In this document: positions 33,795 to 46,180 of the stretch, piece by piece | Layout of the letters: each line of letters starts with the position of its first letter | Numbering within the stretch: the stretch's first letter is position 1 | Origin: Emydura subglobosa | Lineage: Eukaryota; Chordata; Testudines; Chelidae | Length of the DNA: 64,000 nt | Direction of reading: 5' to 3' | Assembly: GCA_007922225.1 (NCBI GenBank) | Contig: ML680053.1 | Location: forward strand, 15,445,877-15,509,876 | The notes under the pieces: model-generated | Databases searched by the model: none | What the model was told of the DNA's origin: nothing | What the model saw: only the letters and a program-made list of their open reading frames with translations | Position numbers and translations under genes: made by a program

Positions 33795-34450
33795 CCCAAA
33801 TAACGTCAGGGCTGCAAAAGTCTAATCACGTGGAGTGTTTAATGCTCCAGCCACTGCCACGCTTATAAGTAAAAGGGGGAAGGGGACCAAAAATGTTAAA
33901 ATTAATTCCTCAGGCTAATCACAATTCAGCTTTTCTCCTTAATTCCTCCCATGCTGCTCACCAATGCTCGTAGGGTTGTTGGAGCCTGAACTGCCCGCAT
34001 ACCTGTCTCACTTCAAAAGTTCTCTCTTTCAAAGGGCTATAGCTACAGTTCTGTGTAGGGAGCCTTTGAATGGACTCGACTCCACCGCATGCTAGATCAG
34101 GCATTAAAAAAAACTCTGCAGCTCCTATTTAAAATGATACTAGATTCGAAATAGACGGCTTTCAGTGTCTTTATTTTTAATGTTTGCTTTTTCAGCTAAA
34201 GCCTGGAAAGAAGCCAACTCTGTTCCAGAGGAGTCCTATTCAGAAATGAAGGCACTGACAACAGTGCCCTAGGAAAAAAGCCTCAAGCAGCCTGGAAAGT
34301 ACTGGGGCAAAACAAAGGGAAATGAATGGTGAGGGGAAGGGAAGAGATGGTCCAGACTGACAGCCCTTCCCCTCCGCCCACTTTCAAATGAACTCGCCAG
34401 ATGCTGTAAATTTTAAATATAACAACGTTTGGGGTCATGCATGTCAAGGT
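33795..34450. other. No recognised gene or element
   Basis: Nothing recognised. Confidence 0.4.
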
Positions 34451-34455
34451 GCATC

Positions 34456-34548
34456 ACTGTGATCCTGCATTCCTCAGGTGCCCCAAATTCCCACTTAAGT
34501 CAGTGAAAATGTTGGTGTTCCAAGAATACAGGATCAGGCCTCTGCAAG
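34456..34548. mobile_element. Foldback MITE-like element (ATCCTGCA family)
   Basis: Left end TGTGATCCTGCATTCCTCAG, right end AAGAATACAGGATCAGGCCT; inverted, with CACTTAAGTCAGTGAAAATG at the centre. Confidence 0.6.
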
Positions 34549-34723
34549 AGGTGATGCCAGGCATCCAACAGAAAAGTTGCAAGAGCTCTGGGCTCTTTTC
34601 ACGGTCACCCTAAAGATGAGGGAAAGGGCTTAGGTAGCTAATGGCTACAGACCACACAGACCTTGATATGCAATCCAAGAGTCACATGCACATGCACTTC
34701 TATTTCCCTCTTAAAAAGAAAAC

Positions 34724-34824
34724 TAAGGGGGAGATGTTCAAAGGCACCAAGGACTGCTAGGTACCCAACTCCCATTGGAAGTTGGACACCGCTGTTGCTT
34801 TGTGCCTTTGAAATCTCCCCCTAA
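34724..34824. mobile_element. Short MITE with TAA target duplication (Harbinger-like)
   Basis: A 95-bp element starts GGGGGAGATGTTCAAAGGCA and ends TGCCTTTGAAATCTCCCCC, near-perfect inverted repeats, with TAA directly repeated on both sides. A TWA target duplication is typical of PIF/Harbinger MITEs. Confidence 0.7.
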
Positions 34825-34829
34825 ACAGA

Positions 34830-35335
34830 TATGAAGATTAAAACCCCTGGGGGGGAAAAAACCAGGTCCCCATAATAATAATAAAACTACGGATTTTTAA
34901 CGGGATAAGGATTTTAAAAGTAGTTTATTTTTCCTCATTGTGCTGTTTCATTTTTGCATTGCACTCAGCTTCCACACAGAGATAACAGAGAGGCTTCTCT
35001 TTCTGGTTCTCTGACCAGCAAAGTGTTGCAATGTTTGAGTGGCAAACCTTGCAGCAAAACATTTGTATGTACACATCCCACTGATTACAGTGACTGTTTT
35101 AAAAACATCATGAAAGTGTTTATTGGAATTAGGTCCTTTAAAAAAATATAAATGCACAACCTAAATTGTGAATGCAAAGGAGATTTGCAAGTGAATTAGC
35201 TCAAAATCTAGTTAATTTAAAATTGCATTAAAAATAATTTCAGGCACTAGGCCTACTCCCCTGCCCCTGGCCGTCTGCCAAACGTTTTGATTTTATAGTC
35301 ACCATTTCCTATTTTGTTAAATGTTTCTCTCTCCC
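34830..35335. other. No recognised gene or element
   Basis: AT-rich; short frames on both strands near 34948-35157 are mirror shadows of each other. Confidence 0.4.
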
Positions 35336-35337
35336 CC

Positions 35338-36615
35338 TTATTGCTGTTTGCAAGAGTCTTTCCCACAATGCTGGAAACCAGCTAAGACCTTGTCTACAGT
35401 ATGCAATGAATAGCTGCAATTCAGCAACAATTTTGTCGTCTTGTTCTGTAGCATCTCCATTACCGGAGGTTTGCAACCATGGTAACCCAATTCTGTATGA
35501 TCATCTGCTAATCTCTTTGGATTAACAGTCCTTTTGATCCACCACACTGTCAATCCAAGATCTTCTGTTTCTACCTCATGGTCTTCTGCCACCAACTTTC
35601 GCTTCCAATGAGCACTGCTCACTGAACCACTGAAAATTCGATCTCTGACTAGCGTTTGCGGAGTTCCAGTCATCTCCAGTCCTTTTTCACTGGTTACTTG
35701 GTCTACCCAGGATACTTTCAGAATACTTCCATAACAACATAATTCAATGGACTGTAATTTCTTTAAAACAGATTGTTGAAATGTCCATGTTTCACAGACG
35801 TAATTTAACAAAGACCAAATGCAAGTTTTTAAGAGTCAGAAATTAGTCTTTAAATTTTGTCACTTCTCATCAGATATTTATTCTTCCAGAACATCTCTTT
35901 CGCTCTTGCTATTCTGGTGCTGACTTAAGTATCTGATCTTCCATCTTCTGCAATGAAGCTTCCGAAGTAACAATTTCTCACTTGCTGTAGATCTGTTTTG
36001 TTCACTGGAGTCTTGCATGTTTTCCCAAGATCCTTGCATACCAACATACTTTTTGTCTTGTCCACATTCAACTCTAGACCATATTCTTTACCATACACAT
36101 ATATAATCTCCACTAACTCCATCAGACCTTCTTCTGAATCAGCGAACCGGATTGTCATCTGCAGAGAAAATGTTATTTGCCCATTTTGCATTCATCTACA
36201 TAACCTCTTCTGTTTTTTCAACTAATTTAATCAAACACATTAGAAATGTTGAATAAAGTTGGTGACATTAAACAACCCTGTCTCACTCCTCAATTGATCA
36301 CTATCATTTTCATCTCCCATTATAATCGCCTTCTCATTCCTGTATATTTGTTTTATTACTCAAGAGTTTATATCTACCAATCCCTACAGATCTTAATATG
36401 TTGAACAGTTTGTAGGGGTGGATTTTGTGAAATGTTTTTTGGAAGTCAATGTACCAGTATACTGTCTTCCATTCAATTAATCTTTCTAATATGAACTTCA
36501 CATTCACAATGGCATATATCGTGCCATTTTCATGTGTGAAGCCATATTGTTGTTTGCTTATTTCTTATCAATCATACTTTGTATTCTGCAACAATTATTT
36601 GCCAGTAACCAATGT
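35338..36615 (-). mobile_element. Non-LTR retrotransposon (LINE) reverse transcriptase remnant, clade uncertain
   Basis: Minus-strand pieces in reverse-transcriptase order: IQSMIDKK (about 36590), frameshift to GFTHENGTIYAIVNVKFILE and VYWYIDFQKTFHKIHPYKL (motif with catalytic D), a poorly kept RQGC region, then at 36191-35925 FADSEEGLMELVEI...YGLELNVDKTKSMLV (decayed FADD motif) and NCYFGSFIAEDGRSDT, and at 35811-35500 NYVCETWTFQQSVLKKLQSI with VSWVDQVTSEKGLEM. The xGCETWT...W.D.V.N.E.L block is common in several LINE clades, such as L2, RTE or R4/Dong, but does not look like CR1. Several stops and frameshifts; 5' truncated. Confidence 0.75.
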
Positions 36616-36619
36616 GGCT

Positions 36620-37545
36620 GTATGAGTGTTAATCCCTACCATTTCGAGCAGGGCAAGCCTAAATTTACCTCCCAGGTCAAACATTGGCAATCCCTGCATG
36701 CCTTTGTCTACCCCTAACGGTTAGCAAGAGTGCACCTGCACTGATTGCTGAATTGTGGCTATTCCTAAGTGTTGACGAGACTTCAGTGATTGATTAAGTA
36801 GGGGGAAAACCGTGAAGCTGCTGTCAAATGCAATAAATGAACTTGGGGAGGGGGAAGAGAAAAGGAAATTTTTTTTCCTGAGTCTCGGTTATAGTAAATC
36901 TTAGGTCTTACATGCAACAATGGCAGATAAAAAAAAATTCAGTCCAGAATATAACTTAAAATGGATGGTGTCCTAAATGCAAAAATGAGTTAATAATTGT
37001 TACGGCTGAGATTTTGTACAAGAGTCAGGAAACTTAACATTATGGTTCCCACTGTGGTTGCAGCTCAATCATATTTTGTGTGCGCACGCACAGGAAGGGA
37101 TGAATTGTGTCCTTGGATACCCTCACGTGGATACACCAAATTTAACAGGAGGCGCATGCTGTGCTCCCAATGGCAGAATTTGCCCTTAAGATATTAAAGC
37201 CAACACCTTCTCCAATAAGACCAGACAGCAGAAATAGGTGAGGTTACAAACACTAGATTAGAAGATCACTACTCAACAGCACAGAACTGGACTTTGCCAC
37301 TAAATAAGTCAAACAAGAGAAGCAGATTGAATATAAGGAAGTATCGACTTATTAACAATTCCCTGCAATTCAATATAGGTAATTACATTCTGCCAGCCTA
37401 AACTCCCTCAGCTGTTTCCAACTGGAGATGGTATTCTTTGGCTTCTGGCCTAACCTGCCATGTTGCTGCACACCGTTAAAGAGCTGCTGCCTTTATTCTA
37501 GAGGTTGCTACACTGTGGTGGTAATGAAGTGGTTCCAGTTTCCAT
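36620..37545. other. No recognised gene or element
   Basis: May include further decayed LINE sequence near 36620-36720. Otherwise nothing recognised. Confidence 0.4.
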
Positions 37546-37547
37546 AT

Positions 37548-37700
37548 AGACCTTGATCCTGCAAACATGCAGGTAAGCAACTTTGCACATGAACTCAATG
37601 GGGCTATTTTGTGTGTAAATGATTGTAGGATTGAGGCCATATTTGTAAAGTACATTAAGATCCCACAGAATGAAAAAGTGCTATATAAAAAGGTAAGATG
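37548..37700. mobile_element. Foldback MITE-like element plus GTGCTATATAAA-type tail
   Basis: GACCTTGATCCTGCAAACAT and AATGATTGTAGGATTGAGGCC form inverted ends. Directly after them comes TTGTAAAGTACATTAAGATC and AAAAAGTGCTATATAAAAAG, a widespread repeat terminus. Confidence 0.55.
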
Positions 37701-37704
37701 TTAC

Positions 37705-39000
37705 TACCATCTCCTACTGACAACAAGCCATGCTAGGAAATGAAGTACAAAATCCAAAACCTCTAGGTTGAGTTTTAATAACAGTTTTGTATAGAAAGCT
37801 CCTTCGCACACTCTGGCAGTCCAGGCACTGTATGATACACAAAAAAACACTCTCAAACAAGAGCAAATTGACACAGAGGAAAAGGGCCTGGGGATAACTT
37901 ATTAATATCGGGAAACCTGCCTGAGAACAGGAAGAACTTTGGTGTAGTTCAGAGGTGGACCTGAATTCCAGGGCCCAGCACATCCAAGGTCGGACCACCC
38001 ATACACCCAGGATGACAGAAACCCCAAAATGAAGACAGACTGAGGGCAAGCATATGTCCCCATAAAGATAAGGCTCAAGGAGACAGTCTTGAATAAAGAG
38101 TGCCCACAGCATTGAAGGTTACAATAGCATTTTTAAAAGTAATGTTTGCTCAAGGTTTTTTCAAAGTTCGCTGAACTGCAGTCACGGCTCTTTAACCTTC
38201 GTATATTTGCTCTCTAATCAAATTTTTTAGTGCTGCTGCTGGCCAAAAATCACAGCTAAATAAGTGCTTGTAAACAATAGGACTGAGGCAATAAACAGAC
38301 TCGGTCAAACTGCCTTGGTTCTGTGGCATATACCCTGTAAAAGAGTGCACAGTATAACTAATTACCCTGGGCAATAGCACTCTTTCCTCTCATCAAGTCA
38401 TTTGTGCCCTGAGCAAAGGCTGCCACATTCCTACTTTCCTTGTGACAAAGACACAAGCACATTGGTTTAGGCAGAAGCAGCTTTTTCAACTGCTGCTGCT
38501 CTTTATTCTCCGCTCCTTTTGTGCAATACAGTCAATTCTGAGCAAAGCCTTTGGGGAAAAGAGCTTTACTCAAAATCACTAGTGCTCTGTCTAGCACAAG
38601 GAGAGTGGAGAATGCAAATTAGTTTCAATAAAAGCAGCTGGCAATCAATAGGGGAGGGCTGGTCTCCAAGAGTGAAACCAGCTCCTCTGAGGATAAAAGT
38701 TGAAAGGGGGGAAAATATAAGACGATGAAAGCAAGTGTAAACAAAATTAAAAAGGAGTAAAACCAAGGGCTGTAACTAAAAATAACAGAAAAGAGGAGAG
38801 ACAAATAGAGAACACATTTGGAGAAAAGTAAAGAGGGAAGAAAACACAGAACAATTAGAGCACAGAGGACATAGTCATTAGAAAAAGTCAAATGGGAAAG
38901 ATCTGCAATCCACAAAGATTTTGAGAGATCATGAAAGGGAAGAGGCTTAGAGGCTAGCTGTGAAAATGGCTAAATACACAAGTTCAAACTCTAGCTTGGT
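37705..39000. other. No recognised gene or element
   Basis: Includes a purine-rich stretch 38695-38900. Minus frames 37714-38112 and 38625-38915 lack support. Confidence 0.45.
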
Positions 39001-39017
39001 TTGATAAAGCGTTTCAG

Positions 39018-39925
39018 AGCTTGTCTTCATTACAATGCTGCAGTGGTGTACACCTCCCTAAAACACAGTGTAGCTATGTTGACAGAAGTTCTCCTATTGA
39101 CACAGCATTGTCTACACCAGGGGCTGGTCAGTACTATGTCACTCAGGGACACGGGAGTCGTTTGACTTCGGGCTAGTCTTAAAACTTAGGCTTGGTCTAC
39201 GCTTACCTCCGCGATTCGGCAGCAGTCGACGGGAGCTACGCAAAGTACGCAAAGAACTTGCGTAACTCCCGTCAACTGCTGTGCTTTTCTTCTGCGCGCT
39301 GTCTTCACTGCACTGCACTGACGGGAACCGCGTTCCCGTTGACGCAGCACTACGCCGCTTGTGGGGGTGGATTAATAACGTCAGCTTCTGATCAACTGAG
39401 TGGGTCTTCACTGATCACTCAGTCGATCCAGATGAATTGATCTGACGGTGGCGACTTTGCCACTGTCAGTGTAGAGAGAGCCCTACAGTGCACAACAGAG
39501 TGCTGTTGTTAGAGCACTTGTGTAGCCAAGTTATGTCAACGGGAGAGAGCTCTCCCGACGACAAAATACAACCATCTAAACAAGCGGGGGTAGTTACGTG
39601 ACTTAGTGCTGTCCACACAAGCGCTTATGCCGAGAAAACTTGTCGCTCTGGGGTGTGTTTTTTTCACACCCCTGAGCAACAAAAGTTCAGCCAGCATAAG
39701 TGCTAGTGTAGACAAGGCCTTTTATATTTGAGGAGGCAACTCCAGCAAGGCCAATGGGGCTGCGTGTGGGGGGGGCATACTCCACACCTCGCTGAGACTT
39801 GCCATTTTGAGGGGGGGGGGGGCAACGCCCCCCTCATGTCCACCAAACTACACCCATGCTCAAGAGTGTGGATTTTTCACACCCCTGAGCGACACAGTTA
39901 TATTGATATAAGTTTGTAGCGCAGA
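39018..39925. mobile_element. Cluster of palindromic DNA elements (MITE-like)
   Basis: At least three pieces. 39018-39130: ends ATTGTCTACACCAGGGGCTG. 39186-39482: starts GGCTTGGTCTACGCT and ends AGTGTAGAGAGAGCCC, and contains a tight palindrome GACGGGAGCTACGCAA / TTGCGTAACTCCCGTC at 39228-39272. 39483-39722: has CAACGGGAGAGAGCTCTCCCGACG, TTTTTTTCACACCCCTGAGC and ends AGTGTAGACAAGGCCT. A further copy of the last end (TTTTTCACACCCCTGAGCGA) is at 39870-39925. The GTCTACAC-type ends and CGGGAG.CTCCCG palindromes are, as I recall, typical of abundant turtle non-autonomous elements. Confidence 0.65.
39770..39832. repeat. G-runs with inverted C-run
   Basis: A run of 7-8 G near 39770, a run of about 13 G near 39813, then AACGCCCCCC, able to fold back on the G-run. 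Confidence 0.7.
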
Positions 39926-39929
39926 TCTG

Positions 39930-41110
39930 GCCTCACAAAGTCCTCTTCTGGCTAACTCACAAAAGCAACACACACTTGTCTCTTAGCACTTTCTGCCACA
40001 CTGGGCACCACTCCAGCAAGTGACAACTATCCAAGTGTATCAGGAACCCACTCTCTCCATTCATCTTCCTCCTCCAAATTCACCACCCCACGAAAGCCCA
40101 CAAGATGCTAAACCCTATTAGTAAAATGCAATCAAAGTACCCCATCACAACCACCATTCTCTAAGAGAGCAACTTCCCGAGTCTCCCAGTGTATCCAAAT
40201 TGTATCATCATTTAGACAGTAAGCTCTTTGGGGCAGGGAACAAGGCTCTACAGATGGTGCCTAACATAATAAACGAGAAAAATAATCTGACACATTTGGC
40301 AGCCCCTGCTCAGGAAAGACCCAAGACTAGAATAACAGTCTCACTGCAGGTCAGGACTGAAGTGCATTCAGAATGCTGTGTGTCAAAGCTTATTTATATA
40401 GCGTTTGCCTTCCCAAACAGCCTACACATCATTACCTTATCCACCACCAAAATGCAACCACTTCTTTATTTAAGAGGCAACTGTATAACAGCATACAACT
40501 ATTTAGGACAGGAAATGATGTCTGCTATATCCACATGAAATCACGGGGGGAAGTCCAAAAATTACAAGAGAATTATTTATTCAGATTAGAAGTTTACCAG
40601 TAATGGTGATTTGTGAGAAGGATATTTATAAGCCCTATATTATATACACAATGTAATTTAGCTAACTTTGAAAATGTAAAGAATCCTTTGCACAGAGGAT
40701 CCCCTAATCTTGTGAAAAGGGCCATGGAGTTTTTAATTACTAAATAGTCAGGACCCCTTAATCCCTTCACTTTCAAAAGCAAAAATCTCACATTAAAAAA
40801 AAAGGGAGAGATGACAAAAGTGACAGAGCAAAAGCACAAAAAAAGAGGAGCAAAAGATCGGATGGAGCAGGATAGGAATAAAGAATTAAATAACTTATGG
40901 AAAAAAATACATAAACCATTAGAACATATCAGTCTCATCCCCTCAAGGCTCAGATCTGCTTAGACCCACAGCAGAACGAATAGCTGAACTCATCTTCCTG
41001 TGGCTGAATATAAAGCAGCCCCACAGCATCTGATCTGCAGTTTGTCAGCACTAGTACCTACTTCCTCCCTCTCCACACACACCTCTCCCTCCCTCCCCCC
41101 ATTCTCAGCA
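39930..41110. other. No recognised gene or element
   Basis: Short frames only; nothing recognised. Confidence 0.45.
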
Positions 41111-41114
41111 GTTG

Positions 41115-41330
41115 TTTTAGGGCATCTCTAGATTAGAGAAACTTGCACCACTGTAACTGCATTGATGTAATTAGGCCAATGCAAACCCCTACAGTAGACA
41201 CACTGCATCAGCACAAAAAGGAGCTGGCAGTGCTGTAGAGAACCTATACACTGGGGCTTGCAACACTGCAAACACATTGAAGCAGTTATACCAGCCCAAA
41301 TTTCCCTATTCTAGACAAGACCTTCATACC
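41115..41330. mobile_element. MITE-like DNA element, decayed
   Basis: GGGCATCTCTAGATTAGAGAAA at the left and TTCCCTATTCTAGACAAGACC at the right are imperfect inverted ends; GTTACAC/CAGTTATACCAGC and GCAGTGCTGTAGAGAACC-type internal words occur in related elements. Confidence 0.45.
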
Positions 41331-41334
41331 TCTG

Positions 41335-44300
41335 GACAGTGAGACCCTTCCAAGTTAGCATGTCTATTACCCACAAAGAAAGCGACTATGATTTCATGGA
41401 TTATCACAGGGTCCACCTGCTGCCTTAGCTCATCTGCATATGTTCAGAAAGCAAGACAATTTTTCACCCTTATCAGGAACCAAATGGAAAATTCAGGCAA
41501 AAAGACAACGCAGCTGCCGGGCCAGAGAACATCAGCACAAAACAACGCACTCAAGGGGACTCCTAGGGTCTCTCACCTGCAGAAAAATGCCACATATGAA
41601 TAAAAAGCCCATGTCTATGTTTTCAGAGCTGCTACCAGGAAAACAGCTAACCCTGCTGTCGTCGTGCTGGCATGTGCATGAGTAGCAGGGAGTCAGAAGG
41701 GGAACGCAGTTGCTCCTGCAATGGCTACTTCATTCCCTCCTCCAACTACACGCATCAGCCTGAAACAGTTTCTCCAGGCTCACAGTGAGACCACACCAGG
41801 ACCTGCCATTTCTTGCCCGGTCATGATGGAACTCCCATCTCCACAAGAGTCAGGAGAGGAGGTGGGAGCAAGGTATTTTAAAGGGCGAATGATTTTAAAA
41901 GAGTCAAGTGGAATCCCCTTACCCCCAAGCACTTATTGCTGCAGCCAGCACTACAAACTCCAGGCACCAGTATTTAGGCTTGGAATCCTATGTTTGCGCA
42001 CAAGAGCTGTCGGGAAAACAAGGAAGTCTCTTGGAGATATCTGAAATCTCACTCTGCCATGCAGCCCGAGATGCTATTGGCCAGCATGGATGCATCTTGC
42101 AGTGCAGGATGTGGGACGAGGAGACCACTGGCTCCATGAACCACACAAACCACAGAAGCTGGATGAGGAGATACCAGAGACATTGCCAAGAGCTCTGCAT
42201 GGGGAGCTGGGATCTAGCCAGGAGAGCAGAGACAGAGCCCAAATCATTCCAAGAGGGGAATCAGGGGATGAGGAGCCATCTAGGTCAGGTAAGTAGCTTT
42301 TTATGGTCAAATGTACCAGTGAGGGCTGATTTTGGAGACTTGGACCTGGCAGAATTTTCCAGGTTCTTATAAGCCCTGCCATCGCTGTCTGTAAAAGGGC
42401 AGATACAGCCTCCTTTGAGGACAGGAACATCCACCTCTCCCTTTGCTCTGCCAGTTCCCATTCCCACACACCTCCACAATACAAGTGGCAGCTACCAAGT
42501 CCCTCCCCAGCCCAGTCTATAACTCTCTAGGGTGGGCAATTGGACACCCCCCTTGGCAGCCCACCCTCTGCTTTCAGCTGCACTGGCCGCTGCTCCCAGT
42601 CCAGGTGCTTGGTCTGGCATGCACAACAGCTGGTCAAGTCACGTCATTTATCCAGCAGTGAGATGGCAGACAAACAGTGACCAGAAGAAGGGGATTTAAA
42701 AACATGTAACTCAAACTGCAATTCAGAAACTACAATGTTATTGCAATAAATTAAATACCAGGCACCCTAGCCAAAGGATTTGTAGTACATTGTATTTACC
42801 GTCCCATGTCCCAGATCATGGCAGCTCATCAGCATGCCGCTCTTCCCTACACACATCACATTTCACTGTCGTCCTATGTAATGTGTGAAAAATATTCTTA
42901 AGCATATTATGCTAGCAAACTGACACAGGCCACGAGGGGGGAAACAACTATACTGCCTATCCCACCTGTTGCTGTGATCACCTGTACAACAGCAACTACC
43001 CCTCTTCATTTCCCAACCACAAACTGGTGCTCAACTGGGCAGTTACTCTGCAGCATAGCCAGCTCTCACAGGCCAATCTCCACTCATCCTGCTGCTTTAG
43101 AACTACACTGCTGTGCTGAGGTCACCAAACAGAGAGGTACGAAGGTGCTGCAGTTATGTAGCTACAGCCATGGGTCCCAGGTCTGGAGAACAATTCAGTC
43201 CCACCAGTCTGTGCTCATAGACCAGGCCCAGAAGCAGCATTCCACCTGCTAAAGATCATCCTCAGGTGTAGCACACAGACCGACATCTACTCACACGCTG
43301 ATGGATGATGGCACAATGGCATGACGGAGTTGGAAAGCTGCTCATCTGAGTCGCTGAATCTCCACTTCAACTGCCAGAATCCCCTCGACCACCTCACTGC
43401 AACCACCTTGCACTCACTGTTCAAATGCTTCAACAAAAAGCCTCTTGCTGAGCCGTGCATACGTGCAGAGTGTTCCCTGGTGAGGAAATGCCTGGGAAAA
43501 GGGCACTGCTATGGGAATTTCCCCAGGTAATTACTGACGTTTCCCAATGAATGAAGGAAATTTGACCTCTGTTCCCAAATTTTCTTTTTGCAGAAGGCTC
43601 TTTCAAATCTCCACAAGCCAAGGGGAAAACTCTGACTAAAGCAGAGGGGACACACTGTGCCATTAGTACTTATCTTGGTGCAATATCACTGATTCAATTA
43701 CCAACAATTCAGTTCTCTAGTGTAGATGTAACCTGAAAGTCCAAATCTCTAGCACAGCTCAGAAACACATTTCAAATACACTTTGTTCTCACCTATACTG
43801 CAAGATGGATATATGCTATAAGTAGGCCTCTAAAATGGTAGCTGCTAAAATGCAGTTTGGACTTAGCTCAACAAGAAACATGAGCACATTTCCACTTTTT
43901 CTTTTTTTAAAACAAGAAGAAGAGCTCAACATTTGTAGCAGGAGCCTACAGTAAAATAACTGGCAACACACTTCTGGGATCTGAGAGTTTTACGAGCAAA
44001 AGGACAGGAAACACACTAAGGCCCTGCAGCTGCACAATGTAATCCAAATGGATGTAGGAGTCTGCCTGGGTAGAGCTCACTGCAGGATTGGGACAACAGA
44101 AGGGGAAATCTCCAGGGATAATCATGTTTATTTTTTTCTTTTTCTTCAATAAAAGATTTGAAACATTAGGAAGTAAGTGGTTTATAAACACATAACACAA
44201 CACCAGACTTTTGTAGGTCAAAATACAAAACAATTATAAATAAAACTTGCCTCAGAACACTATTCAGGTCTTGCCCCTCCAAATTAATGAACTAGTCCTG

Positions 44301-45125
44301 GGGAAATTAGACAAAGTCCCACTACTTAAATTTAAAATGGATTATCCTGCAGTTTACTGGGTCTCTTTTCAGTATTCTCCTAAGATTTTCAATATGCCCT
44401 TTCCATACAAGTCTCAATCATTTTTCAATTACAATTGTACTGAAGGTTTAGAGAGCTTAAATCCAAAAATTCAACAATGAAGACATTTCTTATTTTTAAT
44501 TATTTCCTACTAATGTCTTCAGCGTACTCAGAACTATTTTCAAAGGAAGTGATCGATAATTTTATTAAGATTCAAAGGGAAGTCTATGATTAGGAATCAG
44601 TAAATTTGTCTCCATCAACAAATATTGTAATTCTCCTTAGAATAATGGATGGAAATGTATAACTGATATTGGTTTAAACTGCTGACAGTACCTAAAAAAA
44701 ATAAAAAAAATTGGTAAGTAGAGAAATGGGCAGCAACAAAACCAGTGATTCCCAGTGAAATACTTTTCAAGATAATTTCATTGTAATGATTAGTGCTAAA
44801 GGCCCTGACTCAGAGCCTGTATCTTCACCGGATAAATCAAGAATGGAAGAATTAGCAGGATTCGGCTAATTACTCTAGATGAATAATACAGCAGCCTTTC
44901 CTCTTTGCTATTCAAGGAGGACTGAAATGTTAGCCGGCAGTTCTGGACTGTCACTTAGAGCTTCCTAGTCTGACTCAGATTTCCTACTGCCAAGCTAAAT
45001 GTACTTTTACAACTACCACCACCCCCCCGGCTAGCTCTCTGCTAAGATCATTACATGCCCAGCTGCTTTTAAACGAAATGTAGCTGTCTGACCCACAACT
45101 ATCCTTCCCCACTTGTAGGGGTGCT
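41335..45125. other. No recognised gene; region just downstream of the CpG island
   Basis: If the CpG island is the SMCO4 promoter, this is the start of its first intron. Open frames at 41908-42372 (plus, 154 codons) and 42074-42484 (minus) overlap on opposite strands and show no domain. 42960-43560 is C/A-rich and may be an old element I cannot name. Confidence 0.35.
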
Positions 45126-45129
45126 CAGT

Positions 45130-46180
45130 GCACCCAGGTCTTTCCCAGGCACCAGCACAACACTGCCCTGGTCCATCCGGACGTGAAGGAAGGTTCCCCA
45201 AAGCCCGGGGCTCCGGGGAAAGGTTTCCTCCTCTGGGTTTCGGTTTGGTTGTAAACCCGAGCACTCGCTCTTCGGCGGGGCCCAGGCAGCGGCGGCGAAG
45301 TCCGCAGGAAGTTGGCCGGCCTGCGTGACTCCCAAGCGGGAGTGAAATCCACTTCGGGAGGGAGCGGCGCCGCGTCTCTCTGCGCGATCAGCTTCCAAGG
45401 GTGCAACAGCTGCCGCCTGCCCGCCCCGCCCGCCGGCCGCCTCCGCGGACCCCCCAAAGCACCTGCTCGCTGCAGCTCCGCGCCCAGCCCGCAGCCGAGC
45501 AACCCCTCGGTCCGCAACACCCCACAGCGCCCGCTGCCTGCCCGTGTCCCAGCCGCAGCCGCGGCCACCCGCGCCCCGCAAAGCCCGATCGGACCCTCGG
45601 CTGCCTTCCCGCCAGCCCCCCACTGCCCCCGGCCCGGGGCCTCCTCCTTGCCCGCACCGCACCGCACCCCCCGGCTGGCCCCTTTGTCCGCAGCCCCCTC
45701 GGGCTCGCCCCGCAGCCGGGCGCGGGGCTGCCGCGGCTCCTTACTCGGAGTTGCCTTTGCCGCGAGGGCTCCGGGCTCTGCCGCCGCCAACTTCCCCGCG
45801 CCGGGCACCAGCTGCTTCCCCGCCGGCCGGGCGGCCGCCCTGCGCCGCCCCCGCTCCCCGGCGCACGTGGGCCCGGCCCGGCCCGGCCCAGCCCAGAGGA
45901 CGTGGCAGCCCCGGACCAGAGGGGAACCGGCGGCGCAGGAGGCTCCTCCCGGCTCCGCTCCAGCGGGGCGCCCTCTGCCGCACGCAGGCTGGACCCGCCG
46001 CTGCCCCCACCTCTAGGGCGGCTCCAGCCTGTCTTCCTCGGCCCTTCCCTCCGCTCCCGCCAGCCCCGCGCCGCTCCCCGGCCGCCCACGTTCCCTGGCC
46101 GGGGGCAGGAGCGGGGACCTGGGCTGGGAGGCGCCCGGCGGCTGAACTCGGCAAACTCCGGGTAAACACGCAACAGGCTC
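45130..46180 (-). promoter_or_regulatory. CpG island, probable SMCO4 promoter and first exon
   Basis: About 1 kb is extremely GC- and CpG-rich in an otherwise AT-rich window, with GC-box-like runs and a short GGCCC array at about 45866-45893. This is the classic look of a TATA-less vertebrate promoter. It is the only such island here and lies about 34 kb upstream of the SMCO4 coding exon on the same strand, so SMCO4 is the natural target. A usable minus-strand donor (GTAAGG, 45744-45739) would end an exon 1 beginning somewhere between 45.8 and 46.2 kb. A divergent plus-strand transcript is also possible. The long open frames on both strands here come from a lack of AT-rich stop codons and are not genes. 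Confidence 0.75.
45739..45744 (-). other. Candidate exon-1 splice donor in the CpG island
   Basis: The minus strand reads CTCCGA then GTAAGG. It is the best donor-like site I found on that strand inside the island. It would join to 18382 or directly to 11960. Confidence 0.35.

Noticed and set aside
41908..42484. 154- and 136-codon frames on opposite strands
   Set aside because: Each is the shadow of the other, without domain or codon support.
42960..43560. Possible transposon-derived gene
   Set aside because: The plus frames are broken and I could match them to no family; left as unrecognised.
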